This document shows positions 10,471-24,730 of a DNA stretch of 64,000 nt, piece by piece (position 1 is the stretch's first letter; every line of letters starts with the position of its first letter). The notes below the pieces were generated by a model. That model had not been told where the DNA came from, searched no databases, and saw only the letters and a program-made list of their open reading frames with translations. Position numbers and translations under genes: made by a program. The stretch spans positions 434,001 to 498,000 of the forward strand of contig BGZK01000074.1 in assembly GCA_005406025.1 (NCBI GenBank). The letters are read 5' to 3'. The DNA comes from Eumeta japonica (taxonomy: Eukaryota > Arthropoda > Insecta > Lepidoptera > Psychidae).

Positions 10471-13400
10471 TATTCGTTGTTTTGACACGCTTTTGTCAAT
10501 TTCACCCCTTTAAGTGCTGAGCTCACAACAAAGATTGAAATTAGTCTTGCATTCGTTACGAGATTGTTTATTTTTTATTGATAAAGTAGAAATTGTGTAA
10601 CGATATGTTATTGCAAATAAAAATATTTCTATCGAAGAGAGACATCCTTGGAAAAAGTCAATTATAAAACAATCCTAACGTTCGTCACTTAAGCATAAGT
10701 CTATTAACGAATTTAAGAACTCATAAGTGCGTAGCAAAAGAGATAAAAGTATACGACTAAAAAGAAAGAAGTTATTAATTAATGTTACGTTAATATCGTT
10801 GTCTAATACACGTTGAACCATTGTGAAAATCTCAAGCCTTTTACTCTAAAGAGAAGACTACGGAGGGTGGCTGTCCTTCAGCAGGAGAACGATGGCGACT
10901 TAAGAAAAGGGCAATAACACCATCTATAAGTAGAACTACTCTACCAAGTGTATAACAATGATAAGAAAATGTCGATAACGAAGTTATTCAGAAAAATATT
11001 TTCAAAACCCAAAACTTTCATAGCAGACTATTTTGAGTATTTAGCCTGGAGCTTTTGATGATTGGTCCCATTAGCACTTTTCCGAAAGTAAATAATTGTA
11101 TTATTACTAAATGGTAAACGTGATACAATTTCACGAATGTAGAGTCGATTCAGACTCTATGACGTATAGTTTTTCGATGATGTAACGCAGAATTTATTCA
11201 TAAGGAACGACAGCTTTGGATCTATAGATCTTTGACTCAACGAAACAAATTGCGACAATACTAAATGAATGTTTATGGAAAACACCGACCGCGTGACGTA
11301 CAAAAAAGGCGTCTGTCTCACCGGTAACGCAGCATCGCCAGCCGCGACTGACAGACTTGCAACTGTTAATGAGCGCAAGCGAATTTCCCATACCTAACGG
11401 ACACCTTTGAGTTGGGTGGACTTATTTTTTTACAGATTACCTCATTTTGTGGTAATACGCCGTAAAGCTATATTACGTGGCGCCACTTTCCGTCACGTCA
11501 TTTTCCTTTCACATTCATAGATAGGTAGGTTCTCGGAATCACATATGTGGATGCGCAGAATCAGAGATGATTGTACAGATAATTATAATTTTTTGTGAAT
11601 GCATGCAGATCTGTAACTTTTTATATACGTGATGTGTACTATTATTCGTTTTTAAGTTATTTTAATTTTTTTACGGAAATATTGTTTAAACCGATTTTTA
11701 TCGTTTTCCTAGTTAATTTTTTATTTTAGGGTATTTATATTAATATATTTTATAATTAGTTTTATTGCTTATTAAGTTACTACTTCATTTCAATTTTTAG
11801 TTACATTAAATCTTTGATTCTCAGCTTGGTAGCGCATTTTATCTAATGATGGTCAGCATCTAAGGAGTAAATTCAAGAGATCCATATCTCTATATAGACA
11901 CCCAACTGAAAAAATTGGAGCACTTAGAACAGCGACACTGTGGAGTTCTTAGCGTTATGATTTCGATGACATTTTCATTATTTAAATAATAACATTCCTG
12001 ATCTAAACAGCTTTTCTGTTCAGTTTGATGTCGTATCACGTCGTATCAGATAATGTTCCGATGAACCTCGGTCAGAAAATTGACGTTCCAAAGTAACTTC
12101 GAATACATTAAAATACAATCGATTTTCAAAGCGTCCCTCTTATCTATATTAACCTCACAGTGTGTTATATTTTTATAAATAACTGAAGAAAGGTTTCTTT
12201 CATCTAAACCAATTTAAAATATACTTCTCAACCAATATATTATAAAAATTCAAACTATGTTTAGAGCATTTAATTTTATTTAAATATGGCAAGTAATAGA
12301 AAATGTATCTTTCATTCTAAAAAGCACTTTATCACTACCTAAAACAGATAATGGATTCTTCAAAAAAAAAAGAAAGAAAAATCAAGGGAGAAGGCAGGAC
12401 CTCATCGGGTACATTCGACATAAACTATAAATATTAAGGTTCTAATAATCTTTACAACCTCAATTTAAGTCTAAATGTACATCGGTATTCATAGCTTATA
12501 TAGAAAGCGATTATTAGATGTATAACTACGCAAAACTTTAGTAAAAACCTATGAAAATTTAAATAATATTGTAATAATTATTCTCTAACATTGTACATAC
12601 ATCGTTGTAATTTGTGCTGTTAGAATATACATATACCTATTAATATAACAACGCAAATTACAACATAGCATTAATTGTTTTATTTATCAAACCAATAAAA
12701 TGAGCAATAAGTTTGCAATATCACGTAGAGGCGGACTAACACTGGAATTAACCGCTAACCTACAAAGCGCTGTTTCATACAAGAGATATGGAGTCCACGT
12801 GCCTGCATTTTCCTATTATGCTAAAGGAAATATACGCCATTATAATGGTTTCTAATGTAATTCAATTAAACTATTCATATATTATTACGTAATTTGCGTT
12901 CTATATTGCGTATGTAAAAAATTTAGAGAATGCAAAAAATAAATAAGTGTAATTAAATATGTTAGTACAACTTCCTTCGGAACTTTTTTAGTCTTTAAAG
13001 TATGACGTCATAAAACCAATAAATAAACAGATTTTAGAATCGAAACATTGTCAAAGACGACACATCTACACTGGAAATATACTTTGTTTAAAATAACAAA
13101 ATCAGCGATTTCCTAAGGTTATTATAGGACCTACATTATAAGTACGCCGTTACTTTTATTGTATAAATATTGTTGAAGTAACTAATTTTTTTTTCTGTGA
13201 ATTTAATCCATGTTATAGTGAATTTAACTAGTTCATATTGTATTAATTTAATGAAAAACTGTAATCAAACTTACAATAATTATTTGTAAAATCTGTAAAC
13301 GAAGGGTTCTTTTACTCAACGAGTATAGTAATATCTATTAGGAATCTCTGTATTTTTAACTGTATTATTTTAGTATATATAGGTAGAGGTGTTTGCTACA

Positions 13401-14930
13401 TGTTAGCAAATGATTTTGGTACTTTTAATGAAACTAATTTTGTACTTGTAACAATACTGTGTTCATGTAGATTACCAGATTACTTTTGTTAATGTACAAA
13501 AGTCAGTTTAATAAAATATTTCCGCTATGCCGGAACTTTCAGATATTAAACTTACAAGAACAAATACTACACGTTCATCTCAGAGAGAAGGCTGAGAAAC
13601 GATAGCATACAAAGACACTAGGGATTGTCTAAATCTGATCGTCGGCACACCTATGGCGCAATGTAAACTTTTCTTATTAGCGCCATCTACGAAACCATGT
13701 TATAAATAATACGTAAAACAACAAAACATCCTTAATAACAAAATGGTCTTGTGTAGATACATTACAATTTTTTCTTAATATTAACACGTAAACATTTTGT
13801 TGGTATTATCATAAAAAGGTGTTTGTATTTTACAAAATGTCGTTTTTACGTAAGCTTTGTATATGGCTACTTTTAGCTAAGAAAAATATGTATTTTAATT
13901 TGTACGAAACAAAGTAATTTCCAACAATATTAATTATCACTATAAGACATTTTTTTGTTAATATTATGACGTGCCGATGTTATTTTTACATAAAATATAT
14001 TTGTTTCTATTTTAACATTTACTACCCTTATATTTCATAAAATACTGTTAAGAAAGCAATTTTCAAATTAGAATGACTTAACCAATTTATAATTACAAAA
14101 TATAATAAATGATGTGAAAGTAATTTTAAACACCACAATTACATTTTTCACTATTTTTTAACATTAAACTTGCAATACAGTCCTATTTATTTTACAAAAA
14201 AAGTTTAGTATTTTGTCATATAATATTATGTACGCATATTTTTCAAAACGCCTTAATTTAAAACGTTTTTAATTTATTTGAACGTAATTTGTAATCTCTA
14301 TTATGAAAAAAATATTGGTGAATGTTACGTTTCGTATTAGTAATTTTTACTAAATGCTGTTTGTTATATTTATCGTGAGAACAGTTTTGTGCATTTTAGA
14401 AAATATAAATTAATTAACTAAAATTTCTATTGAGTACTACAAAAAATATTTTGTTGCTATAACAAACAAAGTACATTGGTAAATTTCACAACAGTCATTG
14501 TTTAATCTTACTTTGAAATAGGTCTTTTTTACAAACAATTTGAATTAACTTTACTCAAATATAACCATAATTTTATAGTTAATACAAAATACGAAATTGT
14601 AATTATGAATTAAGTTCTTTTGTGATATTAACAATAAATCGTCAACAAAAGCGGTTTTGGTGATACAACATGCATTTTTTTCAGTGTAAGTGTTTTAAGT
14701 CATGCTAATTGTTTTTTACAAGTGTAGCCTTTTTAGCTCGTCTGTACATAAAATAAAACAGTAAAAAGAAAAAATCTACAAATTAAAGATATTTTTGGGA
14801 AAAGTTACTCTTGGGGCTGGATATAATTTTATGTAATTTGGTATGGTATTCGTATAAACACTGGAGTAACATAAATATAGTTTTTATCCCCTTTTGCTGC
14901 TATTTTTTTACATAATGAATATTTTGAAAC
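10471..14930. other. 4.5 kb of AT-rich DNA without recognisable genes
   Basis: Reading frames are short and low-complexity. A moderately GC-rich patch at 11280-11400 gives overlapping minus-strand frames without recognisable motifs. I see no tandem arrays or clear terminal repeats. Confidence 0.55.
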
Positions 14931-14935
14931 TTGAA

Positions 14936-15001
14936 TCGAGATCGAGACCAGAATCGAAATCAAAATCGAAGCCAAGAATGAAATCGACAGAAGGAACAAC
15001 G
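14936..15001 (+). repeat. Degenerate hexamer-like repeat
   Basis: Units close to GAATCGA / GATCGA / AAATCGA recur: 'gaatcgagatcgagacc', 'agaatcgaaatcaaaatcga', 'agccaagaatgaaatcg'. Similar degenerate six-base patterns occur near 20450-20515 and 36930-37015. The decay suggests an old microsatellite. Confidence 0.4.
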
Positions 15002-15139
15002 TGGAGATAGTGATGATCGCGTGATCAATCGATATATTATAGATGTAGGCTTTCGTTCTGCGGCCGCGCGGACGGAGTTGCGGGCGAAAGCCGGTTCTAA
15101 ATAAATTATCATCATTTGAATATTGAGCATTTATCGATT

Positions 15140-15292
15140 TTCTGCGAAAACTGTCAAAATTTTATATTGAATGATAAAGATTCTGACGATTTCATAATTT
15201 TGGGAGATTTTAACTCGGATATCACGTGGATTTTGACTTCAAATAAACGTACCTTTCCCTTAAAATCGCCAATGATCTTTGATCAAAACTTT
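15140..15292 (+). pseudogene. Endonuclease domain remnant of the LINE
   Basis: The frame reads SIFCENCQNFILNDKDSDDF then IILGDFNSDITW. The GDFN at about 15203-15214 is the conserved loop of apurinic-type endonucleases in non-LTR retrotransposons. The frame ends at an in-frame TAG near 15290. Downstream sequence in another frame continues the endonuclease C-terminus but is too decayed to follow. Confidence 0.6.
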
Positions 15293-15425
15293 TAGTCGAT
15301 TTCATGTCGCTTTGCAAACTCTTACAAAAATCCTAGATCCTGTTTTCTACTCTTTGGGACATCTCTGTCCAAGTGGCCAACACACTCAGTAAAGGAATAG
15401 GCATCGTCCCGCCCTCATTTCATTC

Positions 15426-15910
15426 ATGAACTTGCCACCAAAACTAACACCTTTCTCAATGAAACCTAGGAATTTACGTAAGCTTGACTTGAATAAGTGT
15501 AACTTTGCTGTCATTAGATCGGAGATGCAGAAGATTGACTGGTCCATGGTGCTATCATCCGAAGACGTGAATGAATGTGTTGAATCCTTCTATAGGATCG
15601 TTAAAGATATTGTTGCAACTAATACAGCCCTTACTAGGAAACTTCGTACTCAATACCCGACTTGGTTCAGCAAACCTTTATTACAGTAGTGAGGGAGAAA
15701 AATAAATTACACAAGCGATACAAAATATATGATAACCCTCGTGATTATGATGCTTTCTCGTTTCTACGAAAACGTTGCAAGATGCTGATACATGAAAGCT
15801 TTGCCAACTTTCTTGAAGCCACTAAAGAACCCCTTACGAGTAGTATTAAAGCATTCAATTTTTTTCAAATTCAATATCAAAATATCTTTATTTCAGAGAT
15901 TACAAAATAA
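15426..15910 (+). pseudogene. LINE ORF2 segment between endonuclease and reverse transcriptase
   Basis: Two overlapping frames (15426-15689, then 15662-15910) together make a region typical of jockey-like ORF2. It includes TQYPTWFSKPL followed, after a frame change near 15680, by REKNKLHKRYKIYDNPRDYD and FSFLRKRCKMLIHESFANFL. The change of frame without loss of sequence shows a small indel. No catalytic residues lie here. Confidence 0.7.
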
Positions 15911-16141
15911 CACTTCAAATACGTCATATTTTTTTGCGAATTTACACTTTACACATTCTGGAAATTTATCCACAACAAAAAAGGTCACGTATCTATGCGA
16001 GAGAAAATGTTTTTCAGTGATAGATCCTCTTCCGACCCCGCTGAAATCTGTAATTTATTTTCCGATTAATTTACATCAGTATTTAGTGCTCCAGCCATCA
16101 ACTTAGACACTACTCTTAACAACACTTGCAAAAACGGTTTT

Positions 16142-17651
16142 ATGCTATCTTCTATCCCAATTAGCGAATGTGAAATGCAAAGGGAAATCAAAGCACTGGA
16201 TATCAATAAAGGTGCTGGACCTGATGGCTTGCCTTCACTGCAAATTAATACAATTGGTGATGAACTTATCAATCCGTTGCACGTCAAACAGGAACTTTTC
16301 CTGATGCCTGGAAAATGGCACACATCGTACCTGTTTATAAATATGGTGACAAATGTTGTTGTTCCAATTACAGACCGATAAGCATTCCGTCATGTCTTGG
16401 TAAAGTGTTTGAGCCTAGACTATACGAATACCTTTACAACCACTTTAAATCAATAATATCATCCTCACAACATTGATTCTTTAGAGGTAAATCCACGGTC
16501 TCAAATCTATTGGAGTACAAATCTTACATGTGCACTCTTTTTGATGATGGAGGTCAGGTTAATGTAATTTACACAGACTTCTGCAAAACATTTGACAGAG
16601 TCAATCAGCAAATTCTATCTCAAAAACTGTTTATATGGAATTCATAACAGTCTTTTTAAGTGGATTTGTACATATCTCAATAACGGAAGCCAGTTTATTG
16701 CGCTTAAAGGTTACGTTTCATCTCATGTTCACATAACTTCTAGAGTTCCACAAGGTTTGCACTTGGGGCCTTTATTTTTTAATGTATTTATCAACGATTT
16801 AATTGGTCTTCTCTCCTGTCCCACTCTTCTCTACGCTGATGATCTTAAAGTATTTTATCAAATAACCTCACACGAACATTGTGATCGCCTTCAGAGAGAC
16901 CTAAACGTGATATACAACTAGTTTATCAAAAATTGTATGACGCTATCCGAATATCTTGCCATAAGCTTCACAAACAAAAAAAAACAAATTTGCTATAACT
17001 ACAAAATTGTGGACAGGGTTCTGGACATGAGTTCTGAGGTCAAAGACTTCGAGAGTCTTGTTTGACGCAAAGCTAAGATTTCGCTGTCATTACGCGCATA
17101 TTGTAAGCAAAAGTAACAGTTTGTCTTGCGGACATCAACAAACTTTAAAGAAATTGGTAACTTATATGCATTTTCCTTTGTCTTGTTCGAAGTATTTGAG
17201 AATATGCCGACATAGTTTGGTCGCCATTTTACTCTGTCCACATACAGGACATCGAAAGACTCCGAACCAGATTTCTCAAGTTCCTCTCACAAAGATTTAA
17301 TCTTCAGCGATCTCTCACGGACTACAAACAAAGGTGTGACAGATTCATATTACCAACTCTCGAAACCCGTCGCACACAATACGACTTTTGTATCACCGCA
17401 AATAAATACACTCCACAGTCGACTCGCCCTCACTTCTCCTCTCTATTAACCTCAACACCTTGCATAGATTTCGCCACCACAGAACAATCCCCCTGCATGT
17501 ATATAGTAACAACACCGCTCATTATAACCCAATTTCAAGAATGTGTCGCCTTTATAATGATCTGGCATCTAAGCACAATGATCTGGACATTTTTGAACCT
17601 AAACCGCATACAATCAAACGATCCATACAGGTGGTTCTCGGTGTACGCTAA
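16142..17651 (+). pseudogene. LINE reverse transcriptase and C-terminal remnant
   Basis: RT blocks are visible in order: ALDINKGAGPDGLPSLQI (16190s), the GKVFEPRLYEYLYNHF piece (16398-16445), FDRVNQQILSQKL, SRVPQGLHLGPLFFNVFIND, and the catalytic YADD at 16832-16843. The C-terminal region ends ISRMCRLYNDLASKHNDLDI near 17590, as in jockey-like elements. At least three frame changes and several stops interrupt the reading. Reverse transcriptase would copy the element RNA at a nicked target, but this copy cannot make an intact enzyme. Confidence 0.85.
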
Positions 17652-17957
17652 ACTCAAAAGCATTTTGTCATTGTTTGTATTGCTGCTCATTATCATTGGT
17701 ATGAAAATTGTCAGTATGGTTATAATTTTTACATATAGTACATCATATAGTAATAACATGTATCGATCATTATATTTGCTTTATGCTGCTTTATATTTTG
17801 CGTACGATTTAATAATTTAATACTTACTTAATCTCTGCCTGCATAGCACGCCGTGTGCACATAGTTAGGATCACAATCCTGTCACTAACAAGAAATACTT
17901 ATGTCCACTAACAATGTAATCATTATTATCAATTTTATGTAGGGAAATAAATAAATA

Positions 17958-20030
<2,073 letters not shown>

Positions 20031-20330
20031 CGGCTCGGGGCACGGGAAGTTCGAAAATCTTTTTTTATCTCGTAACCTTTTCCTTAGACCCGCACGTAAG
20101 TTGTTGTTCGCGTGCCCGAACCGATCACACTCCCTGCTTTATTTTGGCCACGGATGACGAGCACTTCCGATGCCGCGAGCGCAGGAAAAGCCGAAACAAT
20201 TAAATTATTCAAATACCCAAACGTGTTTTCGGTCGACGGGGAAACGGACGAGGACGTATCGCGATCAGATGAACTGGATCCTGACCCGTCAAGGCTATAA
20301 TATTCAATAGTGTATATGAACATATAGCAA
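20031..20330. other. GC-richer patch with short frames on both strands, unidentified
   Basis: Plus-strand frame 20112-20300 reads MPEPITLPALFWPRMTSTSD at its start and has an acidic C-terminus (VDGETDEDVSRSDELDPDPS). The first codon shown as M is GTG in the DNA. The minus strand is also open over 20084-20323. The composition differs from the neighbours, so an exon or promoter is possible. No family was recognised. Confidence 0.15.
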
Positions 20331-20655
20331 CATAGATTAAAACGTTGTAAAACGTTGAACTTATCACGTTTTGTGTATATATATACTTATATTAGTTATG
20401 GCCTCTCGTAGCTTTGCCTTGCGAGAATAATAAATGTTTACATTGTCGTTCTCGATGCAAATCTCGATCTCCGTCTTTGTTTCGGTTCAGATCCCGGTGT
20501 CGATGGCGACCTTGATTTTTGTAACGCCGTGATAACCGCTTCCACAAACCAAATCAATTTCCATAATGACCGTTATGAAAATCCTAAATCAATAAAAATC
20601 TTATTAAAAGTTATTTTTAAAAAAGTATCCATAGGATTATTTTTGTTCGTATAAA

Positions 20656-20812
20656 CAGTGACGGCGCTACACCACTCGTGGACGTCGGCGACATCAGGTT
20701 TGCGAGGCCTCTTTTTAATAACTTGTAGGCAAAACTTTTTTGTTTGCGAGGCCCCTTCAGGCGCGAGGCCGTCGGCGGTCGCCGACGTCGCCGACGCCTA
20801 GCGCCGCCACTG
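20656..20812. mobile_element. hAT-type MITE with perfect 8-bp target duplication
   Basis: This is a 157-bp, GC-rich element. The left end is CAGTGACGGCGCTA and the right end, read on the opposite strand, is CAGTGGCGGCGCTA (one mismatch in 14). The target duplication CGTATAAA is perfect at 20648-20655 and 20813-20820. The interior contains two GCGAGGCC motifs and CGCCGACG repeats that can form further stems. It has no coding capacity. Confidence 0.9.
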
Positions 20813-20820
20813 CGTATAAA

Positions 20821-21360
20821 TATTCAATGTCGACTAATATTGATAACGAATCCATTCCTGATAGATGCTAAATTTCAAATCGAATCGAATCAATAATATC
20901 TTTAACTCGTAGTTAATTCAATCACATTCAATATACATCATTAATGATTTATTTTCGATATTAACATTACCGCCCATACTAAATGCTGATTCAATGCCCT
21001 TCGCTTCCCGCGTGGTTATACGGATTCACATTACATTACGACGTATAACAGTAAAATCAATATAGGGAAAGTTTAGTCAGACTTTCTAGACTTAGACTTT
21101 ATAAACTTCAAAACAAAAACTATTCCAAATAAATTAATATGCACTGAAAAATAAATAAGTTTTTTCTACAATTTAATAATCAACTTACTTCTTCTACTCA
21201 TCAATATGTAGGTACGATCTAAGTGTTTATCACGCAAGAAGGTAGATAAGTACCTACCCACTTCAAATTTAACTCATCCCATACCTATGAATAACGAACA
21301 ATAATCAAAATATTTTTTAGAGTTCTCCTAAGTAATATGTAATGAAAAATATTAGACTAC
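20821..21360. other. AT-rich spacer, nothing recognised
   Basis: No supported coding frame and no repeat structure noticed. Confidence 0.5.
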
Positions 21361-21627
21361 TTAAAAGTCAATCAAATTATTACGATAATATAATATAGGT
21401 AGTTGGTGAAAAGGCTTAGCTCGGCCGCCTATGCAGTTAAAAAAATTCAGAGATGTAAATCGTTTGGCTATTTCAACAGCCCGCTGTCGTACGGCATTTA
21501 GCTTTGAGACGCTGCAGGTATTCATAAAATTTTCGTGCTGCAGATGCGGGCCGTTCGCACGAATTGCTAGTGCGGAACTTTGTGTATCATTAGACGTAAA
21601 AGGAAATTGAAATTTCAGTTTTGACAT
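21361..21627 (-). CDS. Hypothetical 88-residue ORF, unidentified
   Basis: An ATG-initiated frame (ATG at 21627) reads MSKLKFQFPFTSNDTQSSAL and includes KLNAVRQRAVEIAKRF. The internal GC content is higher than the surroundings, and the composition looks coding-like. There are no signal peptide, membrane segment or known motif. It diverges from the short plus-strand frame at 21957-22142, with about 330 bp between the two ATGs. It may be a host microprotein, a transposon fragment or chance. Function unknown. Confidence 0.2.
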   Translation of the reverse strand: MSKLKFQFPFTSNDTQSSALAIRANGPHLQHENFMNTCSVSKLNAVRQRAVEIAKRFTSLNFFNCIGGRAKPFHQLPILYYRNNLIDF

Positions 21628-21956
21628 TTTAATTTACACATGAAAAAAAATTGAAACATCGAAAACAAAAATAGCGGTCGATACACTCAGTAAGTATTAA
21701 GAATAAAAATGAACTGTGTTTACGTGATCGTCGACTACGCAAAGTGATAAATTCATTTAAGGGGCTTTGCGTGCGCCTGTTCAAGAAGGCCATTGGGGAT
21801 ATATTTAGTGTTATGCAAATTTAAAGTCATTAATAAACAAATACTCGGTAAAAGGATATTTTAGAATTTCTGAATATTTAGAAGACTAATATCCAAGTGC
21901 GTAAGAAGTTAAACTTTAGACCGGTTGCTAAATCCAGTAATTGTTTTGTATTTATA

Positions 21957-22142
21957 ATGATTGTGTTCGACAAAGATAAAAAAAAACCTGCTGATAAGTT
22001 TCTTGCTCGTTCTTCTCAAGGACAAACTACCTTCCGAACAAATGCTAAAATGCAAATTCGCAAAAGTTATGACGAACTTCATGCGTTAATTAATGACCTA
22101 GGAAATGAAGTTGTTGAAAACATTGTCTTAAAACCCACATGA
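21957..22142 (+). CDS. Hypothetical 61-residue ORF, unidentified
   Basis: The ATG at 21957 opens a frame reading MIVFDKDKKKPADKFLARSS, then QGQTTFRTNAKMQIRKSYDE and LHALINDLGNEVVENIVLKP. It is a hydrophilic, lysine-rich protein, probably helical in its second half. Codon third positions are mixed rather than AT-biased. An AATAAA lies 78 bp after the stop (22220-22225). No family is recognised. It could be a terminal exon, a small gene or an element remnant. Confidence 0.2.
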   Translation: MIVFDKDKKKPADKFLARSSQGQTTFRTNAKMQIRKSYDELHALINDLGNEVVENIVLKPT

Positions 22143-22225
22143 GAGCCTGTAAAACCATCGATCACACTATTATTATGTTATTTAGATCTGAAAATTTTGG
22201 ACAGATTCATAATGAGCTTAATAAA

Positions 22226-23510
22226 ATTGTAGTATAAGCATTTGTCCCGCATTTTTACATTGCTATCGTATAGAAGAGTGTAAAATAAACCATAGACGTT
22301 CTTAAGTCTATTTCGCAAAGAAACCGTAAAATACCTCCTTACAAGGTCATTAATGAGTTATTACTTTTATAAATGTGTGGTAATCTGCTTATATATAACA
22401 GCGATATACCTACTCCTTTTTACAATAAACAGAATAAAATACATTTTTTTAATATAAACGTCAACACAATATAATTTTACTTTGCTGTTGCAGAACAAAC
22501 AAATAAACAAAACTAAAACATATTTTTCGTGACATTACTAGTTCAATAGCTTTGTTTTACTACTAAGAAACTTTTTTTTTAATTTTAACATAAAGACGTA
22601 AAGTATTTCTATTTTCGGTAATTCATCTTCTTTCTTTATGTTATTTTATATCAAAAGCTGAATATTAACATTCAGTTAAAATTACATTAAACATGAGTAT
22701 TATTTTCAGGAAAATTGTATTCACATATGAGTTACGCCATCAACTGTGTAATCACCTACTAAAATAGAAATGGATTCAAAGTCACCATCATAGTATCGTA
22801 TTATATGTTAATGTGATTATTATTTTGAGTGTATTTGAAATATTTTTTGGCTCTTATTACTTCCAACTGCAAAATATAACATCTATATAATTTTCAGACA
22901 AATAAAAGTTGCAAAATAAGCTTAGTTGCAAAAGCATTCAAAATAACTATTTCAGAACTCGTGTCCAGCAGAAAAGCTGTGTAAGACTGGACTTAATGCA
23001 CTTAATCTGGCTGTACAGAAGCTTAAAACTAACCATTACGCAACAATCGCTGCAACTAAGACCTATAAAAAAGGCGCCATTTTTTGCTACCTGGGATCTA
23101 TCTATATCCAAAGCTACCCCAATTTTTTTAAATAATTTCTGTATGTAATTGTATTGCGACTCACATAAGACACCGCCGGTATGTAATATCGTCAGAATCG
23201 ATAAAAAGCTATAAGGCTGTGACATACAGAAGGTCGAACAAATAAATAAGGCGCAACTTTCTTGCTTTCGAATACAGACTCTTAAAAAAAAATCACACAT
23301 TCAGTGCCTTGTGATTTTTACCGATTCACGTCAGGCTTACCCAAAATTAAATCGAAATTAATAACCGCCCAGACTAGTTTTTTTTTTTTATAATGAGTCA
23401 CAATACTTGACACTGAGATTTGACACTTAAAAAGCTCAAAAGCTCAACTAGTTATTGAGTAACAATTCTAAGCTATTCTGATTGGAGTATAGCCATGGTG
23501 TAGCAAGTAC
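22226..23510. other. AT-rich spacer, nothing recognised
   Basis: Short frames such as 22909-23148 plus and 22947-23300 minus have no motifs and overlap one another on opposite strands. No repeats were recognised. Confidence 0.5.
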
Positions 23511-23514
23511 ATTC

Positions 23515-24730
23515 GTTGCTCCACAAATTTCGCAAAATGAAATTAATTTTTAACACTTTTCAAAATATACACCATCAGACATACAACCAACTACTAAAAT
23601 TTCTAGCCGTTTATCTTTTGAAATTTCGAAATTTTGCCAAGCATTTAATAATTCCTCCTCAGTTGCAAATTTTTGCGCTTTTAATTTATTTTTTATGCAA
23701 GGAAAAATCCAAAATTGCACGGCACAAGATCTGGGCTATATAGACGGTGATCTAATAGTGTCACAAGGTCTTCGATTGGACCAAAAACTCTTGAATTAAG
23801 CTTGGTCGATGTGCCGGCGCGTTGTCGTGGTGGAAGTGCCAAGTTCTGACATGTGACTCTGGTCGCAATCCTTTCAGCTCATCTATAACTCGAAGTAAAC
23901 AAATGTTTGTATACCGAGCAGCGGTATCAATCCTTTATGAATCCAATACCATCCTTTTTAGAAGACCTCTTTCACCAAATAAAAGTACAACCATTCTTTT
24001 TCTTAACTAATTTTTGTTGTTTAACCATGGCCGGGGCTGTTTCATCTTCAAACATTCATAGTTTTGATTGAGATTTATTGAAAACGTTAAAAAAATACAA
24101 CCAGGTTTCATCGCCTGTGACAATTGAATCCTTTGAACAGCAACGTCACATTTTTTACACCAATTGACACGAGCTGCTAGCTGTCTTTCGTTAAGGAAAT
24201 TAGGGTTCCATAAAGTACATAACTTTCTTACTTTCAAATCTTTATGCAAAATTGAATTTAAAGTAGACGTACCGACACTCAGAATCTCTTGAATTTGTCT
24301 ATAAGTAATTAGACGGTCAGCTATAATTAGATTTTCAACTGCGACAAAGTTTTCTTGAGTCCTACTCGCCACTGGGCTGCCTGGTATTCCATCATCATCT
24401 AAATTGAAACCTCCTCCTTGAAATACTTTGTACCGACGAAATATGGTAGAGTCAGAAGGGCAATTTTCGCCGCAAACTTTAGACATTTTGTCACGGCACC
24501 CTTGGTATGATAATCCACGTTCAAAATTTAATAGAATATCACTCGATAAACGTGGTGACTAATACAAGCCATTTTTAACAACTTCTCACTAAGCAGACAA
24601 CGAACGGACTGAACACAGAAATAAGCTTTGTACTCGTATAAGCTTGTCAGTTTCTATACTTATTAATACGATCAATCATACAGGTACAAAACTTGCTAGG
24701 TTCCTCATATTGCAAGACTTATGGAGCAAC
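23515..24730 (-). mobile_element. Dead mariner transposon with both terminal inverted repeats
   Basis: A minus-strand mariner copy of about 1.2 kb. The inverted ends match: GTTGCTCCACAAATTTCGCA at 23515 onward against GTTGCTCCATAAGTCTTGCA on the minus strand from 24730. The similarity runs for 25 bp with five mismatches. The transposase remnant between them has the expected helix-turn-helix, GDETW and HHDNAPAH order. Target duplications are not clear at these boundaries, so the outermost one or two bases are uncertain. Confidence 0.85.
23545..24486 (-). pseudogene. Mariner transposase pseudogene
   Basis: The transposase would bind the element ends and cut and paste the DNA in the nucleus. 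Reading on the minus strand, the N-terminal DNA-binding part is intact, with CGENCPSDSTIFRRYKVFQG and the ILHKDLKVRKLCTLW region. A frame change near 24120 then separates it from the first catalytic motif, TGDETW. Near 23825 the second motif HFHHDNAPAHRP is readable, and the C-terminal part (KNKLKAQKFATEEELLNAW) follows near 23700. Stops and at least two frameshifts make it non-functional. Confidence 0.85.

Larger units (their letters stand above)
15125..17957 (+). mobile_element. Degraded jockey-like non-LTR retrotransposon (LINE)
   Basis: Remnants of one element lie in the order expected for a non-LTR retrotransposon: an endonuclease piece with the GDFN motif, a linker region, a reverse transcriptase with YADD, and a C-terminal tail. 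A 3' UTR then ends in an AAATAAATAAATA-type tail at about 17944-17957. Gag and most of the endonuclease are missing, as is usual for a 5'-truncated copy. Frameshifts and stops occur throughout, so the copy is dead. I place it in the jockey superfamily from the motif sequences; finer classification needs alignment. Confidence 0.85.
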
